Of a stretch of DNA of 64,000 bases, positions 51,518 to 59,615 are shown one piece after another. The stretch spans positions 142,976 to 206,975 of the forward strand of contig JAJPHC010000030.1 of assembly GCA_021325515.1 (NCBI GenBank), in the 5' to 3' direction. Made by a program: the position numbers and the translations under genes. This stretch comes from Acidobacteriota bacterium. GTDB taxonomy: Bacteria; Acidobacteriota; Thermoanaerobaculia; Gp7-AA8. The stretch's first letter is position 1. Each line of letters starts with the position of its first letter. The notes below the pieces were generated by a model. The model saw nothing but the letters and a program-made list of their open reading frames with translations, had not been told where the DNA came from and did not search any database.

Positions 51518-52087
51518 ATGGCCGAGATCGTCCCCACGACGCGTGGCACGATCCTGCGAAGCCTCGTCCGGTTCGTGCAGAACGAGCTCACCCCCGCTCA
51601 GTATCAGGATGCGTTGAGTGCGCTGCCGGCGAGCGATCGCGAGTTGATCGAGGAGCTCGCGACATTTCCGCGCGAGCGCGTCCCGGAATTCGTCCTCAAT
51701 CGCCTGACCGCGGAAGCAGCGCGCGCCATGGGAGAAGAGCTCGAGCCGTTCGGCCGCCGCGCAGGACGCGCGGAGATCACGGACGCCGTCGGCGTCTATC
51801 GCTTCTTCTTTCTCGTGGCCACACCCGCCGCGATGCTGCGCAAGGCTCCGTCGCTCTGGGCCAGCGTGCATAGTCATGGCCGCATGACGGTCCATCAGCA
51901 GCAGAGCGCCGCCGCGAGGATCCGTCTTGCGAACTTCCCTTCTGAGCCCGCGCACTGTGCGCGGCTCGCGGGATGGTTCGAGGGAGCAGGAGAGATGTCC
52001 GGCGCACACGGCGCGCAGATCGTCCACGACGTCTGCATGATGCGCGGCGGCGCTGACTGCCAGTGGCTGCTGACGTGGAGCCGTTGA
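51518..52087 (+). CDS. DUF2378/V4R-like protein (paralogue 2)
   Basis: 189 residues. N-terminal helices (TILRSLVRFVQNELTPAQYQ), the middle EAARAMGEELEPFGRRAGRA, C-terminal CMMRGGADCQWLLTWSR. The final Cys-x5/6-Cys-x-W/Y pattern and overall length match the protein at 13972. No enzymatic motif. These two could be ligand sensors of the same kind; neither has a fused output domain. It converges with the kinase gene 14 bp later. Confidence 0.5.
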   Translation: MAEIVPTTRGTILRSLVRFVQNELTPAQYQDALSALPASDRELIEELATFPRERVPEFVLNRLTAEAARAMGEELEPFGRRAGRAEITDAVGVYRFFFLVATPAAMLRKAPSLWASVHSHGRMTVHQQQSAAARIRLANFPSEPAHCARLAGWFEGAGEMSGAHGAQIVHDVCMMRGGADCQWLLTWSR

Positions 52088-52101
52088 GGCCGTGTTACCT
52101 G

Positions 52102-54612
52102 CTAAACGAGCCCGCTCACGATATAGAGATCCGACAGCAGCCGGCGGTAGCTGTACGCGTAGATCTCTCCGTCGGGCGTGATCTGCACCGGCATCACGTC
52201 GAGCACACCGGCGGGATCGGGAGGATGAAGCTCGAGGCAGTTCGTCCGCTGGCCGGTCGTCACATCGATGCGATCGACCGGGACACCGGTCCTTCCTCTC
52301 CGGTACACATACAGCGCGCGATCATCGGGCGTGAACTGGATCGGCACATCTTCTTCCGTGCAGCCCGGCATGACGCGCGGCTCACCGCCATCGACGGGGA
52401 ACAGCCGGATCACGCGATCCGTGCCGACGCCGGCGACGGTCTTCCCATCGCTCGACAGACGCACCGGCCACTCGGTCGCCGCCGGAGAGATCTCGCGCGG
52501 CGCGTGCGAGCCATCGAGCCAGATCTCGTACATCCGCTTCGGCTGGTCCACGCGATTCGCCAGAACGAGCGCGCGCTGGCCGTCGGGAAAGAACTGCCAC
52601 CAGAGCAACGTCTGCATCCCGGGGCACGCCACCGCCCTCGGCTCACCGATGCCGACGGGCAGCAACTGCAGGCAGTTCTCCTCTTCGCTGAGCGCGAGGA
52701 TCCACTTTCCGTCGGGACTCAGAGGCATTCCGCGCGCCCTCCCTTCGGCCAGCCGCACGGCGGGCGAGCCGTCGAGATCGCGCATGTAGATCGCATTGAC
52801 GCCGCGCGTCGCCGCCCCCTGCTCCTCTAACAAGACGCTGCACCCGTCGACGGTGAGGCCCGCGAGCCACGACCAGTCGAACCAGGAGAGATTGCGCCCC
52901 GGCTCGCCGCGCCTGCCGGCGACGATCTCGCGGCGCCCGGAGTCGGAAGAGATCAGGAGCGAGCCCTTCGCATCTATGTCGTGAACGCAAACGCGTCCCG
53001 GGAATGCGAGAACCGAGCGTTCTTTCCCGCTGACGGTCAGCGCGTAGATGTCGCGATCCGCGCCATGCTTCGCCCCCGCCACCCAGATCTCATCGCCCTT
53101 CGGATGCCAGACCAGGCCGCCCGTCGTGTTCCACCGTTCCGGCGATCGCATCACGACCTTGCCGCTCCGGTCGATCACCGCCGCGCTGCCGGCATCGTCA
53201 CCCCACACCGGATGTTCGAGGAACGCGATGTGATCGCCGCGCGGCGAGATCCGCGCATGGCTCAGCCATGTCGGCGTCTCGTAGAGGACCGTGCCGATCG
53301 GCCACTCGATGCGATGCATCCCGCCCACCTGCCGCACGATCAGCAGGCTCTTGCCGTCGGGCGACCAGTCGGCATCCTGCGCGTGCTCGCAAAGGACGCG
53401 AGGCGCGCCGCCCAGCGCCATCCGCGCGATCGTTCCCGATGAGGCGAAGCCGCCGAGATATCTCCGCCCGAGCGATACGGCGAGCTCGGCGTGCGATGAG
53501 ACGGCGAGGACGTCGCCGTTGATTCCGAGCGGCAGCGATTCCGGCGATTGCCGAGAGGAGGTGAAGATCTCGAGCGGGCGGTCTTCCCACGCCGCGCCGT
53601 AGATCACGGAATTGGCATCGAGAAAGCGCGCGCTCATCACGAAGCCGCGGCGGAACGTCATCCGCTCGTAGCGCACCGGCATCGCCTTCGCCGCGCTCTT
53701 CATCGCCCGCTTGCGCGGCGTCATCACCACGGATGCGTCGCTCCCCTCCACCGCCTCCAGCGCGAAGCCGAGGTCCTTCACCGACTGGAAACGATCGGCG
53801 GGACTTTTCTCCAGCATGCGATGCGTGATCCGCGCGATGGCCGGAGAGATGTCCGGCGGCAATGCCGCATCGAAATGGAGAATCGCATGCATCGACTCGG
53901 CCGCGGTGTCGCGCCGGAACGGCTGCGTCCCGGTCAGCATCTCGAAGAGGACGGCGCCGAACGAAAAAATATCCGAACGATGATCGGCAACTTCGCCGCG
54001 CACCTGCTCCGGTGACATGTAGCCCGCGGTGCCGAGGACCGTGCCGGCCTCCGTCACCAATCGCTGCGTGTCGGAGCTGGTGTTGAAGCTGCTGCCGATC
54101 ACCTTCACCAGCCCGAAATCGAGCAGCTTCACCCGGCCGTCGTGCAGCATGAAGATGTTTTCCGGCTTGAGGTCGCGATGCACGATGCCCTTGTCGTGCG
54201 CCGCCGCCAATCCGCGCGCGATCTGCATCGCGATGTCGATGGTCCTGCGCAGCGGCAGCCGTTCGCTGAGAACCTCGCGGAGACTGCGGCCTTCGAGAAG
54301 CTCGGCCACGATGAACGGCGCCCCATCCTGCGTACCGACATCGAAGACGGTGAGGATGTTCGGATGGTTGAGCATGCCGGCGGCCCGCGCTTCCTGCTCG
54401 AAGCGGCGCGTGAGATCGGCGCTCGCGCACGGCGGCAGAACCTTCAGCGCGACTTCGCGGCCGATGCGGGAATCGCGCGCGCGGTAGACCTCGCCCATCC
54501 CGCCGGCGCCGATCAGCGCGATCACTTCATAAGGACCGAGTTGCTCGCCCGCCTGGAGTTTCACCGAGGGCAGTGTAATGGTTTCGCGCGGAGACGCCGA
54601 GATGGAGAGCAT
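52102..54612 (-). CDS. Hanks-type Ser/Thr protein kinase with C-terminal PD40/TolB-like propeller
   Basis: 836 residues. Kinase domain 20-290: IGAGGMGEVYRARD, ALKVLPP, HRDLKPENIFML, DFGLVK, GTAGYMSPEQ. The rest (about 330-836) is a WD40-like beta-propeller with recurring units such as SPDGKSLLIVRQVGG, ISPRGDHIAFLEH, LSPDGKWILALSEEEN and FTPDDRALYVYRRG. This kinase-propeller architecture without a membrane helix is a frequent acidobacterial type; the usual helix between the two domains is not evident. A GTG (54564) is an alternative start. Confidence 0.88.
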   Translation of the reverse strand: MLSISASPRETITLPSVKLQAGEQLGPYEVIALIGAGGMGEVYRARDSRIGREVALKVLPPCASADLTRRFEQEARAAGMLNHPNILTVFDVGTQDGAPFIVAELLEGRSLREVLSERLPLRRTIDIAMQIARGLAAAHDKGIVHRDLKPENIFMLHDGRVKLLDFGLVKVIGSSFNTSSDTQRLVTEAGTVLGTAGYMSPEQVRGEVADHRSDIFSFGAVLFEMLTGTQPFRRDTAAESMHAILHFDAALPPDISPAIARITHRMLEKSPADRFQSVKDLGFALEAVEGSDASVVMTPRKRAMKSAAKAMPVRYERMTFRRGFVMSARFLDANSVIYGAAWEDRPLEIFTSSRQSPESLPLGINGDVLAVSSHAELAVSLGRRYLGGFASSGTIARMALGGAPRVLCEHAQDADWSPDGKSLLIVRQVGGMHRIEWPIGTVLYETPTWLSHARISPRGDHIAFLEHPVWGDDAGSAAVIDRSGKVVMRSPERWNTTGGLVWHPKGDEIWVAGAKHGADRDIYALTVSGKERSVLAFPGRVCVHDIDAKGSLLISSDSGRREIVAGRRGEPGRNLSWFDWSWLAGLTVDGCSVLLEEQGAATRGVNAIYMRDLDGSPAVRLAEGRARGMPLSPDGKWILALSEEENCLQLLPVGIGEPRAVACPGMQTLLWWQFFPDGQRALVLANRVDQPKRMYEIWLDGSHAPREISPAATEWPVRLSSDGKTVAGVGTDRVIRLFPVDGGEPRVMPGCTEEDVPIQFTPDDRALYVYRRGRTGVPVDRIDVTTGQRTNCLELHPPDPAGVLDVMPVQITPDGEIYAYSYRRLLSDLYIVSGLV

Positions 54613-54632
54613 GAGAAAATGCAGGAACGCGG

Positions 54633-55082
54633 ATGAGATCGCGCACGGAAGAGCTGATCGAGCTGCTGCAGCTTCAGCCGCATCCCGAGGGCGGGTTCTA
54701 TCGCCAGGTGTTCAAGTCGGCACGCGCGATCGACGATCGCCACAAGGCGATGACCGCGATTCACTTTCTCCTTCCGCAGGGCGCCCACAGCAAGTGGCAT
54801 CGCGTGTCCTCCGATGAGATCTGGGTGAGTCTCGAGGGCGCCGGCGTGCGTCTCTACACGTTCGATGGCGACACCGTCGCCTCACTTCTCGTGCATGGCC
54901 ATGCATTTCATGCGGTCGCTCCCGATGTGTGGCAGGCCGCGGAGCCGCTCGGCGAGTTTGCGCTCGTCGCCTGCTTCGTCGCCCCCGGATTCGAATTCGA
55001 AGACTTCGTGATGATGGAGACCGACGTCGCCGCTGCGGCGGCTCTTCGTTCCGCCGCTCCCGAGCTCGCGGCACTGATCTGA
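54633..55082 (+). CDS. Cupin_5 (DUF985) family protein
   Basis: 149 residues. The family opening LQLQPHPEGGFYRQVFKS, then AIHFLLPQGAHSKWHRVSSDEIW and a C-terminal ACFVAPGFEFEDFVMM. These give the double-stranded beta-helix of cupins, with His residues suited to a metal site. Proteins of this family include predicted sugar epimerases, but substrate is unknown. It diverges from the kinase gene with 20 bp between starts. Confidence 0.85.
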   Translation: MRSRTEELIELLQLQPHPEGGFYRQVFKSARAIDDRHKAMTAIHFLLPQGAHSKWHRVSSDEIWVSLEGAGVRLYTFDGDTVASLLVHGHAFHAVAPDVWQAAEPLGEFALVACFVAPGFEFEDFVMMETDVAAAAALRSAAPELAALI

Positions 55083-55121
55083 AACAGAGAGGCGCCAAAC
55101 GCGTGTGCTAATCTGCCGCCG

Positions 55122-55553
55122 ATGCGTCGCATCATCCTCCTCTACACAGCAGCATTCCTGATGATGTCGTGCGGAAAGCTGAAAGAGCTTCCGACGGAGC
55201 CGGGCGGAAGCGGCGGTGAGCCGGTCGATCCGACCGCGACCTTCACGCGCGTGCAGAACGAGATCTTCACACCGACCTGCGCCGCACTCGGATGCCACGA
55301 CACGCTCGGCCAGCAGCAGGGACAGGTCCTCGCGCCGGGAAGAGCCTACGCGAGCATCGTCAATCAGCCCAGCACCGAGATGCCGTCGCTCATGCGCGTC
55401 CTTCCCGGCGATCCCGCGAATTCGTATCTCTATCGCAAGATCACCGGCGCAGGCATCAGCGGCGACCGCATGCCGCAGGGCGGGCCATATCTCTCCGATG
55501 CGCAGATCAAACTGGTCCGCGACTGGATTCGCCGAGGAGCGCCGAATGATTGA
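55122..55553 (+). CDS. Lipoprotein with atypical CX4CH haem-type motif
   Basis: 143 residues, lipoprotein signal ending FLMMSC. Shortly after, TPTCAALGCHDTLGQQQGQVL carries C-A-A-L-G-C-H, a CX4CH spacing instead of CXXCH, followed by GDRMPQGGPYLSDAQIKLVRD with a possible axial Met and the helix seen at the end of cytochrome c domains. CX4CH haem attachment is known from cytochromes c3. Other proteins with this layout are annotated as planctomycete-type cytochrome C-like. It overlaps the next gene by 8 bases. Confidence 0.65.
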   Translation: MRRIILLYTAAFLMMSCGKLKELPTEPGGSGGEPVDPTATFTRVQNEIFTPTCAALGCHDTLGQQQGQVLAPGRAYASIVNQPSTEMPSLMRVLPGDPANSYLYRKITGAGISGDRMPQGGPYLSDAQIKLVRDWIRRGAPND

Positions 55554-56409
55554 GAAACGCCGCCTTGCGCTGGCCGCAGCTTCTGTTCTGATTCTCGCGT
55601 GTTCCATTTCACTGCGGGCGCAGGATGCCTACACGCCCGCGAATCCCATTCCGCTCGGAGACAATCTCCTCACGCTGCCGACGTCGCACATCCCCGCCGA
55701 GGGGACGTGGGAGCTGCGCTTCACGCACCGGTTCAATGGATCGATCGATCAGGGCAACGGCAGCTCACGCATTCACAATCTCTTCGGGCTCGACAGCAAT
55801 GCGGATGTCGGCCTCGGCGTGTCGTGGGCGCCGCGGCGCGATCTGCAGTTCTCGATGCTGCGCAGCAACGCGATGGACGACATCGAGCTCGCCGCGAAGT
55901 ACGTCGTCGTGCAGCAGGCCGCGGCGATTCCGATCAGCGCCGCGATTCGCGCCGGCGGCGACTGGCGCACGGAACAGAACCTCACCGACCGCTCGACGTT
56001 CTTCGCGCAGGTGATCCTGTCGCGGCAGTTCGGCAAGCGCGTCGAAGTCTTCGCGATCCCTTCCATGGCAACCGACGCGGGACGCTTCGTCACCGCCACC
56101 GGCTCCACCGCGCTCTTCCGCCATGCGTTCAATGTTCCGATCGGCGCGGCGTTTCTCTTCCGCCCCGCGCTGAGCGTCGTCGGCGAGATCATTCCGAAGA
56201 ATCGCGATCTGCCCGGCAACACGCACGCTGACTTCGGCTGGGCCGTCGGCCTCAAGCGCGCGATCGGCGGTCACTACTTCGAAGTTCTGGTGACCGACAG
56301 TCCGGCGACGCACGTCGATCAATATCTGACGTCGACCTACCAGGGCTCCCCCCTCAATCGCGGCGATCTGCACCTCGGCTTCAACATCGAGCGGCGTTTC
56401 GGCAAATAG
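55546..56409 (+). CDS. Outer-membrane beta-barrel protein (DUF5777-like)
   Basis: 287 residues with a signal peptide (AAASVLILACSISLRAQ). The mature part starts with strands around WELRFTHRFNGSID and ends ...DLHLGFNIERRFGK. The even beta-strand pattern and LTLPTSHIPAEGTWELRF resemble DUF5777 proteins, which are found beside cytochrome c-like lipoproteins. The overlap with the CX4CH gene suggests a functional pair at the outer membrane. The start ATG 55546 overlaps the previous stop. Confidence 0.7.
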   Translation: MIEKRRLALAAASVLILACSISLRAQDAYTPANPIPLGDNLLTLPTSHIPAEGTWELRFTHRFNGSIDQGNGSSRIHNLFGLDSNADVGLGVSWAPRRDLQFSMLRSNAMDDIELAAKYVVVQQAAAIPISAAIRAGGDWRTEQNLTDRSTFFAQVILSRQFGKRVEVFAIPSMATDAGRFVTATGSTALFRHAFNVPIGAAFLFRPALSVVGEIIPKNRDLPGNTHADFGWAVGLKRAIGGHYFEVLVTDSPATHVDQYLTSTYQGSPLNRGDLHLGFNIERRFGK

Positions 56410-56469
56410 TCGATTCAGCACCCCCATAGTTCCGACAAGTGGCGACCCGTTTGCACTTCCGGAAAGTGC

Positions 56470-57477
56470 ATGCGTTGCCCTGAATGCCACGCAGAAGCCG
56501 AACCGGGCACATCCGCCTGCGGCAACTGCGGCCTCCTGCTTCTGGCGGTCCTTCCGAAACGCCGCGCCGCCGATTTCGCGGACAAGCGGCGCAGATCGTC
56601 GGATCACGGCGATGAGTCCGCCTGCACGTTCTGCGGCGGCGCAGTGCCCGAGCGCGCGATCCGCTGCCGGCACTGCGGCGAAATCCTCAACGAGCTCTAC
56701 TATCGCGAGCGCGCGCAGCGCATCCGGGCACGCGTCAACTACGCGAGCTGGATCGCGTATCTCTTCGGCCTCGCGGCGCTGCTCGTCTTCCGGCCAGTCG
56801 GCCTCGTTTCGATCGGCACGGGACTGCTGCTATCGATCCTCTACTACGCGATTCCGATCGAGCCGCCCGCAACCGGCGGAACGAAGCCGGGACGCTTTGG
56901 CGCATTTCTGAAACGGCAGTTGAAGATCGAGCGCGTGGCGATTCCGATCCCGGCGCTTCGAAAGAAGAAGCTCGTATTCGTCGGGACGCCGCTGCTCGCG
57001 GCGCTGATCGGCTACTCCGCCAACGCCTTCCTGCTGCAGCAGCCGGTGAACGACATCCTCAAGCACAACTCCGCATTCCGCGGGATGGAAGTGTCGGCGC
57101 ATTACGAATACTGGGTGGTGCCGGGAGTCGTCGTCTACGATCTCGAGAAGCTCGGATTCCGGCAGACGCCGATCGACGTCCACACCGCGTTTCTCGAGTT
57201 CGCGCAGAAGATGCGACAGCGGCGTTACTCACGCGTGGAGCTGTCGTATCGCGGCATCACGAAGTTCTCCATCGACGGCAACGGCTTCCGCCGGCTCGGC
57301 GAGGAGTACGCAAAGCGCAACTTCGACTTCGTGCTCTACGCATTCCCCCGCCTCTTCCACGCCGAAGATCACGCGCATGCGCCGGAGCCGGGGACGTCCG
57401 ATCGCGACGCGCTGATCGAGTTCCATCGGCAGTGGTATGGAGAGGATGGGATGACGACGCCGGTCACGGGGCGATGA
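56470..57477 (+). CDS. Double zinc-ribbon membrane protein
   Basis: 335 residues. Two zinc ribbons: CPEC and CGNC in the first 20 residues; CTFC and CRHC at about 52-69. Membrane helices lie near 90-125 and 165-182, followed by a soluble domain (GMEVSAHYEYWVVPGVVVYD; RVELSYRGITKFSIDGNGF). The C-terminal domain is not one I recognise. Zinc ribbons at the cytoplasmic N-terminus of a membrane protein often mediate protein contact. Function unknown. Confidence 0.65.
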   Translation: MRCPECHAEAEPGTSACGNCGLLLLAVLPKRRAADFADKRRRSSDHGDESACTFCGGAVPERAIRCRHCGEILNELYYRERAQRIRARVNYASWIAYLFGLAALLVFRPVGLVSIGTGLLLSILYYAIPIEPPATGGTKPGRFGAFLKRQLKIERVAIPIPALRKKKLVFVGTPLLAALIGYSANAFLLQQPVNDILKHNSAFRGMEVSAHYEYWVVPGVVVYDLEKLGFRQTPIDVHTAFLEFAQKMRQRRYSRVELSYRGITKFSIDGNGFRRLGEEYAKRNFDFVLYAFPRLFHAEDHAHAPEPGTSDRDALIEFHRQWYGEDGMTTPVTGR

Positions 57478-57509
57478 AGTGAGTGCTCTGATCCTGCCAC
57501 AATGGCCGC

Positions 57510-58391
57510 GTGAATCTTCTCCTCCTCGAGCGCACACTCGCTGCACGAGCTCCGGAGGGGCGCGCGTGCGTGCCGGTCATCGGGGCCGGCGTCAACATTC
57601 AGGCGGCGCTGCAGGATGGTGCGCGCAACACGAATGACTGGGACGGCCTGCTGAATCGCGTGAGCGAGGAAGTGGGCATCGACGGTCCGTTGCCGCCGAC
57701 TCCTCTTGCGAAATGGGAGACGCTGCTTCGCCGCTGGTCCCTGCACAAGCGCGTCGAGCCGTTCAAGGCGGAAGAACAGTTGCAGGCGTTCGTCTGCCGC
57801 GAGTTGCGCGCGCATGAAACGACGACGGCGCGCTACAGCCTGTACGGCGAATTCCTCGATGCCGGTTTCCGCGACATCATCTCGTTGAACTTCGACCGGC
57901 AGATCGCCCTGCATCGAACGAACGAGCGATTCATCGCGCCGCGGCGCCGCGACCTCCTCTACAGGCACAGCATCGCCGGCGCGACACGCATCTGGTATCC
58001 GCATGGCGACACGCGGAAGTCAGCGACGCTCAAGCTCGGCGTCCGCAAGTACGGGATGCTGATCGGAACACTCGAGCGCGAACGGACGCGGATCATGGCC
58101 GCGACGAGGTCGAGAGGACGCGACACCTCCCGCGCGCACTGGCTCGATCTCATCCTCCTCGGCGCGCCGCTGGTGTTCATCGGCTGCGGACTCGCCGCCG
58201 ACGAGTGGCCGCTCTGGTGGCTCCTGCATCAGCGCGCGCGAAACTGCGGGCACTCGGCAGAGACTTGGATGCTGTCGACGAAAGGCAGCACCGCGCCGCA
58301 CCTCGCCGGCTCCCCCTCCGGAGTCCACGTCGTCGAGTTCGACTCCCACGCAAAACTCTGGCAATTCGTACGCACCGCCCTCTCCCGTTAA
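57510..58391 (+). CDS. SIR2-like domain protein (SIR2_2 type)
   Basis: 293 residues from GTG 57510. SIR2-like NAD-fold motifs: ACVPVIGAGVNIQAAL, IISLNFDRQI (Asn-x-Asp), WYPHGD (His) and LVFIGCGLAADEW. Zinc cysteines of true sirtuins are absent. Proteins of this domain act as NAD hydrolases in several anti-phage systems, but stand-alone copies also occur and no defence partner is present here. The Arg-rich TARYSLYGEFLDAGFRD region is typical of SIR2_2. The stop TAA is inside the first R palindrome. Confidence 0.7.
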   Translation: MNLLLLERTLAARAPEGRACVPVIGAGVNIQAALQDGARNTNDWDGLLNRVSEEVGIDGPLPPTPLAKWETLLRRWSLHKRVEPFKAEEQLQAFVCRELRAHETTTARYSLYGEFLDAGFRDIISLNFDRQIALHRTNERFIAPRRRDLLYRHSIAGATRIWYPHGDTRKSATLKLGVRKYGMLIGTLERERTRIMAATRSRGRDTSRAHWLDLILLGAPLVFIGCGLAADEWPLWWLLHQRARNCGHSAETWMLSTKGSTAPHLAGSPSGVHVVEFDSHAKLWQFVRTALSR

Positions 58392-58481
58392 GTTGGTTCC
58401 TGGGGGTCACACCTGGAAAATCAACTTAACGCGGCGCGTTAAGTTGATTTTCCAGGTGTGACCCCCGAAAACCAACTTAAC
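58387..58481. repeat. REP-like palindrome R, inverted pair
   Basis: Two 44-base copies in opposite orientation (58387-58430 and 58438-58481), separated by GCGGCGC. Each has outer arms GTTAAGTTGR / YCAACTTAAC and a core GGGGGTCACACCTGG. The second copy is the exact inverse of the form at 16.6 kb; the first has TTCCT in place of TTTTC. The SIR2-like stop TAA (58389-58391) is in the outer arm. The whole unit is itself a 95-base palindrome. Confidence 0.88.
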
Positions 58482-58554
58482 GTCACGGGGACGTGTGATG
58501 GGGGTCAACGCTGCGTTGCTGCCTTCAGGCCCACTGTGGGGTCAGGAGGAAGCC

Positions 58555-58920
58555 GTGAATTTCGACGACGCGATCTCGGCGCACGTGCAGTGGAAGGTGA
58601 GGCTGCGCGTTCATATCAGCGAGGGTGGGGAGGCGAAGCTCGACTCCGACGAGATCGAGCACGACGACCGCTGCGACCTCGGCCGCTGGATCCATGGCGA
58701 GGGAACGCGGTACGAAGCCGACGACGCCTACGCGAAGCTACTCGATGAGCATCGGATGTTTCACCGCGTCGCCGCCGCCGTCGTTCGTCACGCCAATGCG
58801 GGCAACCGCGCTGCGGCGCTGAATCTGCTCGACGTCGAGTTCACGAAGCACTCCTTCGCCGTGATCGCCGCGATCAACAACATCAAGCATCACCACGAGC
58901 AGGCAGCACGCCCTGCCTGA
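58555..58920 (+). CDS. CZB (chemoreceptor zinc-binding) domain protein
   Basis: 121 residues from GTG 58555, which has AGGAGGA nine bases upstream (a longer frame from 58495 lacks a ribosome site). CZB hallmarks: ISAHVQWKVRLR (first His), DRCDLGRWIHGEG (Cys) and DEHRMFHRVAAAVVRHA (His pair). CZB domains bind zinc in chemoreceptors and diguanylate cyclases such as DgcZ; here it is a stand-alone protein and would need a partner. It converges with the HAD gene, 2 bp between stops. Confidence 0.85.
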   Translation: MNFDDAISAHVQWKVRLRVHISEGGEAKLDSDEIEHDDRCDLGRWIHGEGTRYEADDAYAKLLDEHRMFHRVAAAVVRHANAGNRAAALNLLDVEFTKHSFAVIAAINNIKHHHEQAARPA

Positions 58921-58922
58921 AC

Positions 58923-59531
58923 CTACAGCAAGCCCTCGCGCTCCAGTTCCTCGATCAGCGTCAGCGAATCGTGGAACTGGATCGAATGGATGCCGAGGTT
59001 GCGGGCGGCGTTCACGTTCTGCATGAGGTCGTCGATGAACACGACCTGCTTCGGCAGCGCACCGATCACTTCCAGCGCGCGGTGGAACATCTCGGGATCG
59101 GGCTTCGCCGTCCGGAAGCGGTGCGAAAAGATGAAGCGGTCGCCCTTCTCGAACAGCGTCGCGAACTGGCGCGGGATCACCTCGGCGTGCACCTCATTCG
59201 AGTTCGACAGAAACGCCAGACGGTACTTCTCCCTCACCCGCTCCAGCACATCTTCAATGCCCGGCATCGGACCGTCGAAGAAGTCGCTCCAGAGTTTGTG
59301 GAACTCGCGAATGGAATCGCGGTAACCGGCGTGCGCGCAGAGGTAATCGTAAAAATCCCAGAACGTGACCGCGCCGCGCTCCATGTCGCGATATCCACCC
59401 GCACCTTCGAGGATGCGAACGAGCTCGTCCCTCTTCACCGATGACGCACGGCAGATGTTCTCCAGCACCCGCTCATACGCGAGCCGGATGACGGTGTTGC
59501 CGAGATCGAAGAGGAACCAGGTAATTGTCAT
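58923..59531 (-). CDS. HAD-family hydrolase (YihX/FMN-phosphatase-like)
   Basis: 202 residues, MTITWFLFDLGNTVIRLAYE onward. HAD motif I DLGNT has Asp8 as nucleophile but Gly where many have the second Asp, as in YihX. Motif II is AFLSNSNEVH, III includes AKPDPEMF and IV is VVFIDDLMQNV. Subfamily I cap helices lie between I and II. Function: phosphatase or dehalogenase with small substrates. Start ATG 59531 directly follows a heptamer palindrome that belongs to the 3' end of the carboxylase gene. Confidence 0.85.
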   Translation of the reverse strand: MTITWFLFDLGNTVIRLAYERVLENICRASSVKRDELVRILEGAGGYRDMERGAVTFWDFYDYLCAHAGYRDSIREFHKLWSDFFDGPMPGIEDVLERVREKYRLAFLSNSNEVHAEVIPRQFATLFEKGDRFIFSHRFRTAKPDPEMFHRALEVIGALPKQVVFIDDLMQNVNAARNLGIHSIQFHDSLTLIEELEREGLL

Positions 59532-59534
59532 AGG

Positions 59535-59613
59535 GATGAGTGACGAGTGATGAGTGACGAGTGATGAGCGGGGGCCTGCTTGACACTCATCACTCGGCAC
59601 TCGTCACTCGTCC
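59535..59613. repeat. Heptamer palindrome (GATGAGT/GACGAGT)
   Basis: Left: alternating GATGAGT and GACGAGT units (59535-59568). Right: CACTCATCACTCGG and CACTCGTCACTCGTCC (59584-59613). The arms are inverse over about 29 bases with four differences, two of them G-U-compatible. The outer end of the right arm lies three bases from the stop of the minus-strand carboxylase (TCA 59616-59618), the left next to the HAD start. Confidence 0.8.
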
Positions 59614-59615
59614 TC

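Noticed and set aside
57510-58391. Known anti-phage defence system
   Set aside because: Only the SIR2-like domain is present; none of the partners of Thoeris, DSR, pAgo-SIR2 or SIR2-HerA is nearby.
16596-58481. R elements as attachment sites of an integrated island between 16.6 and 58.5 kb
   Set aside because: The enclosed 42 kb are housekeeping and respiratory genes with unchanged composition, and no integrase is present.
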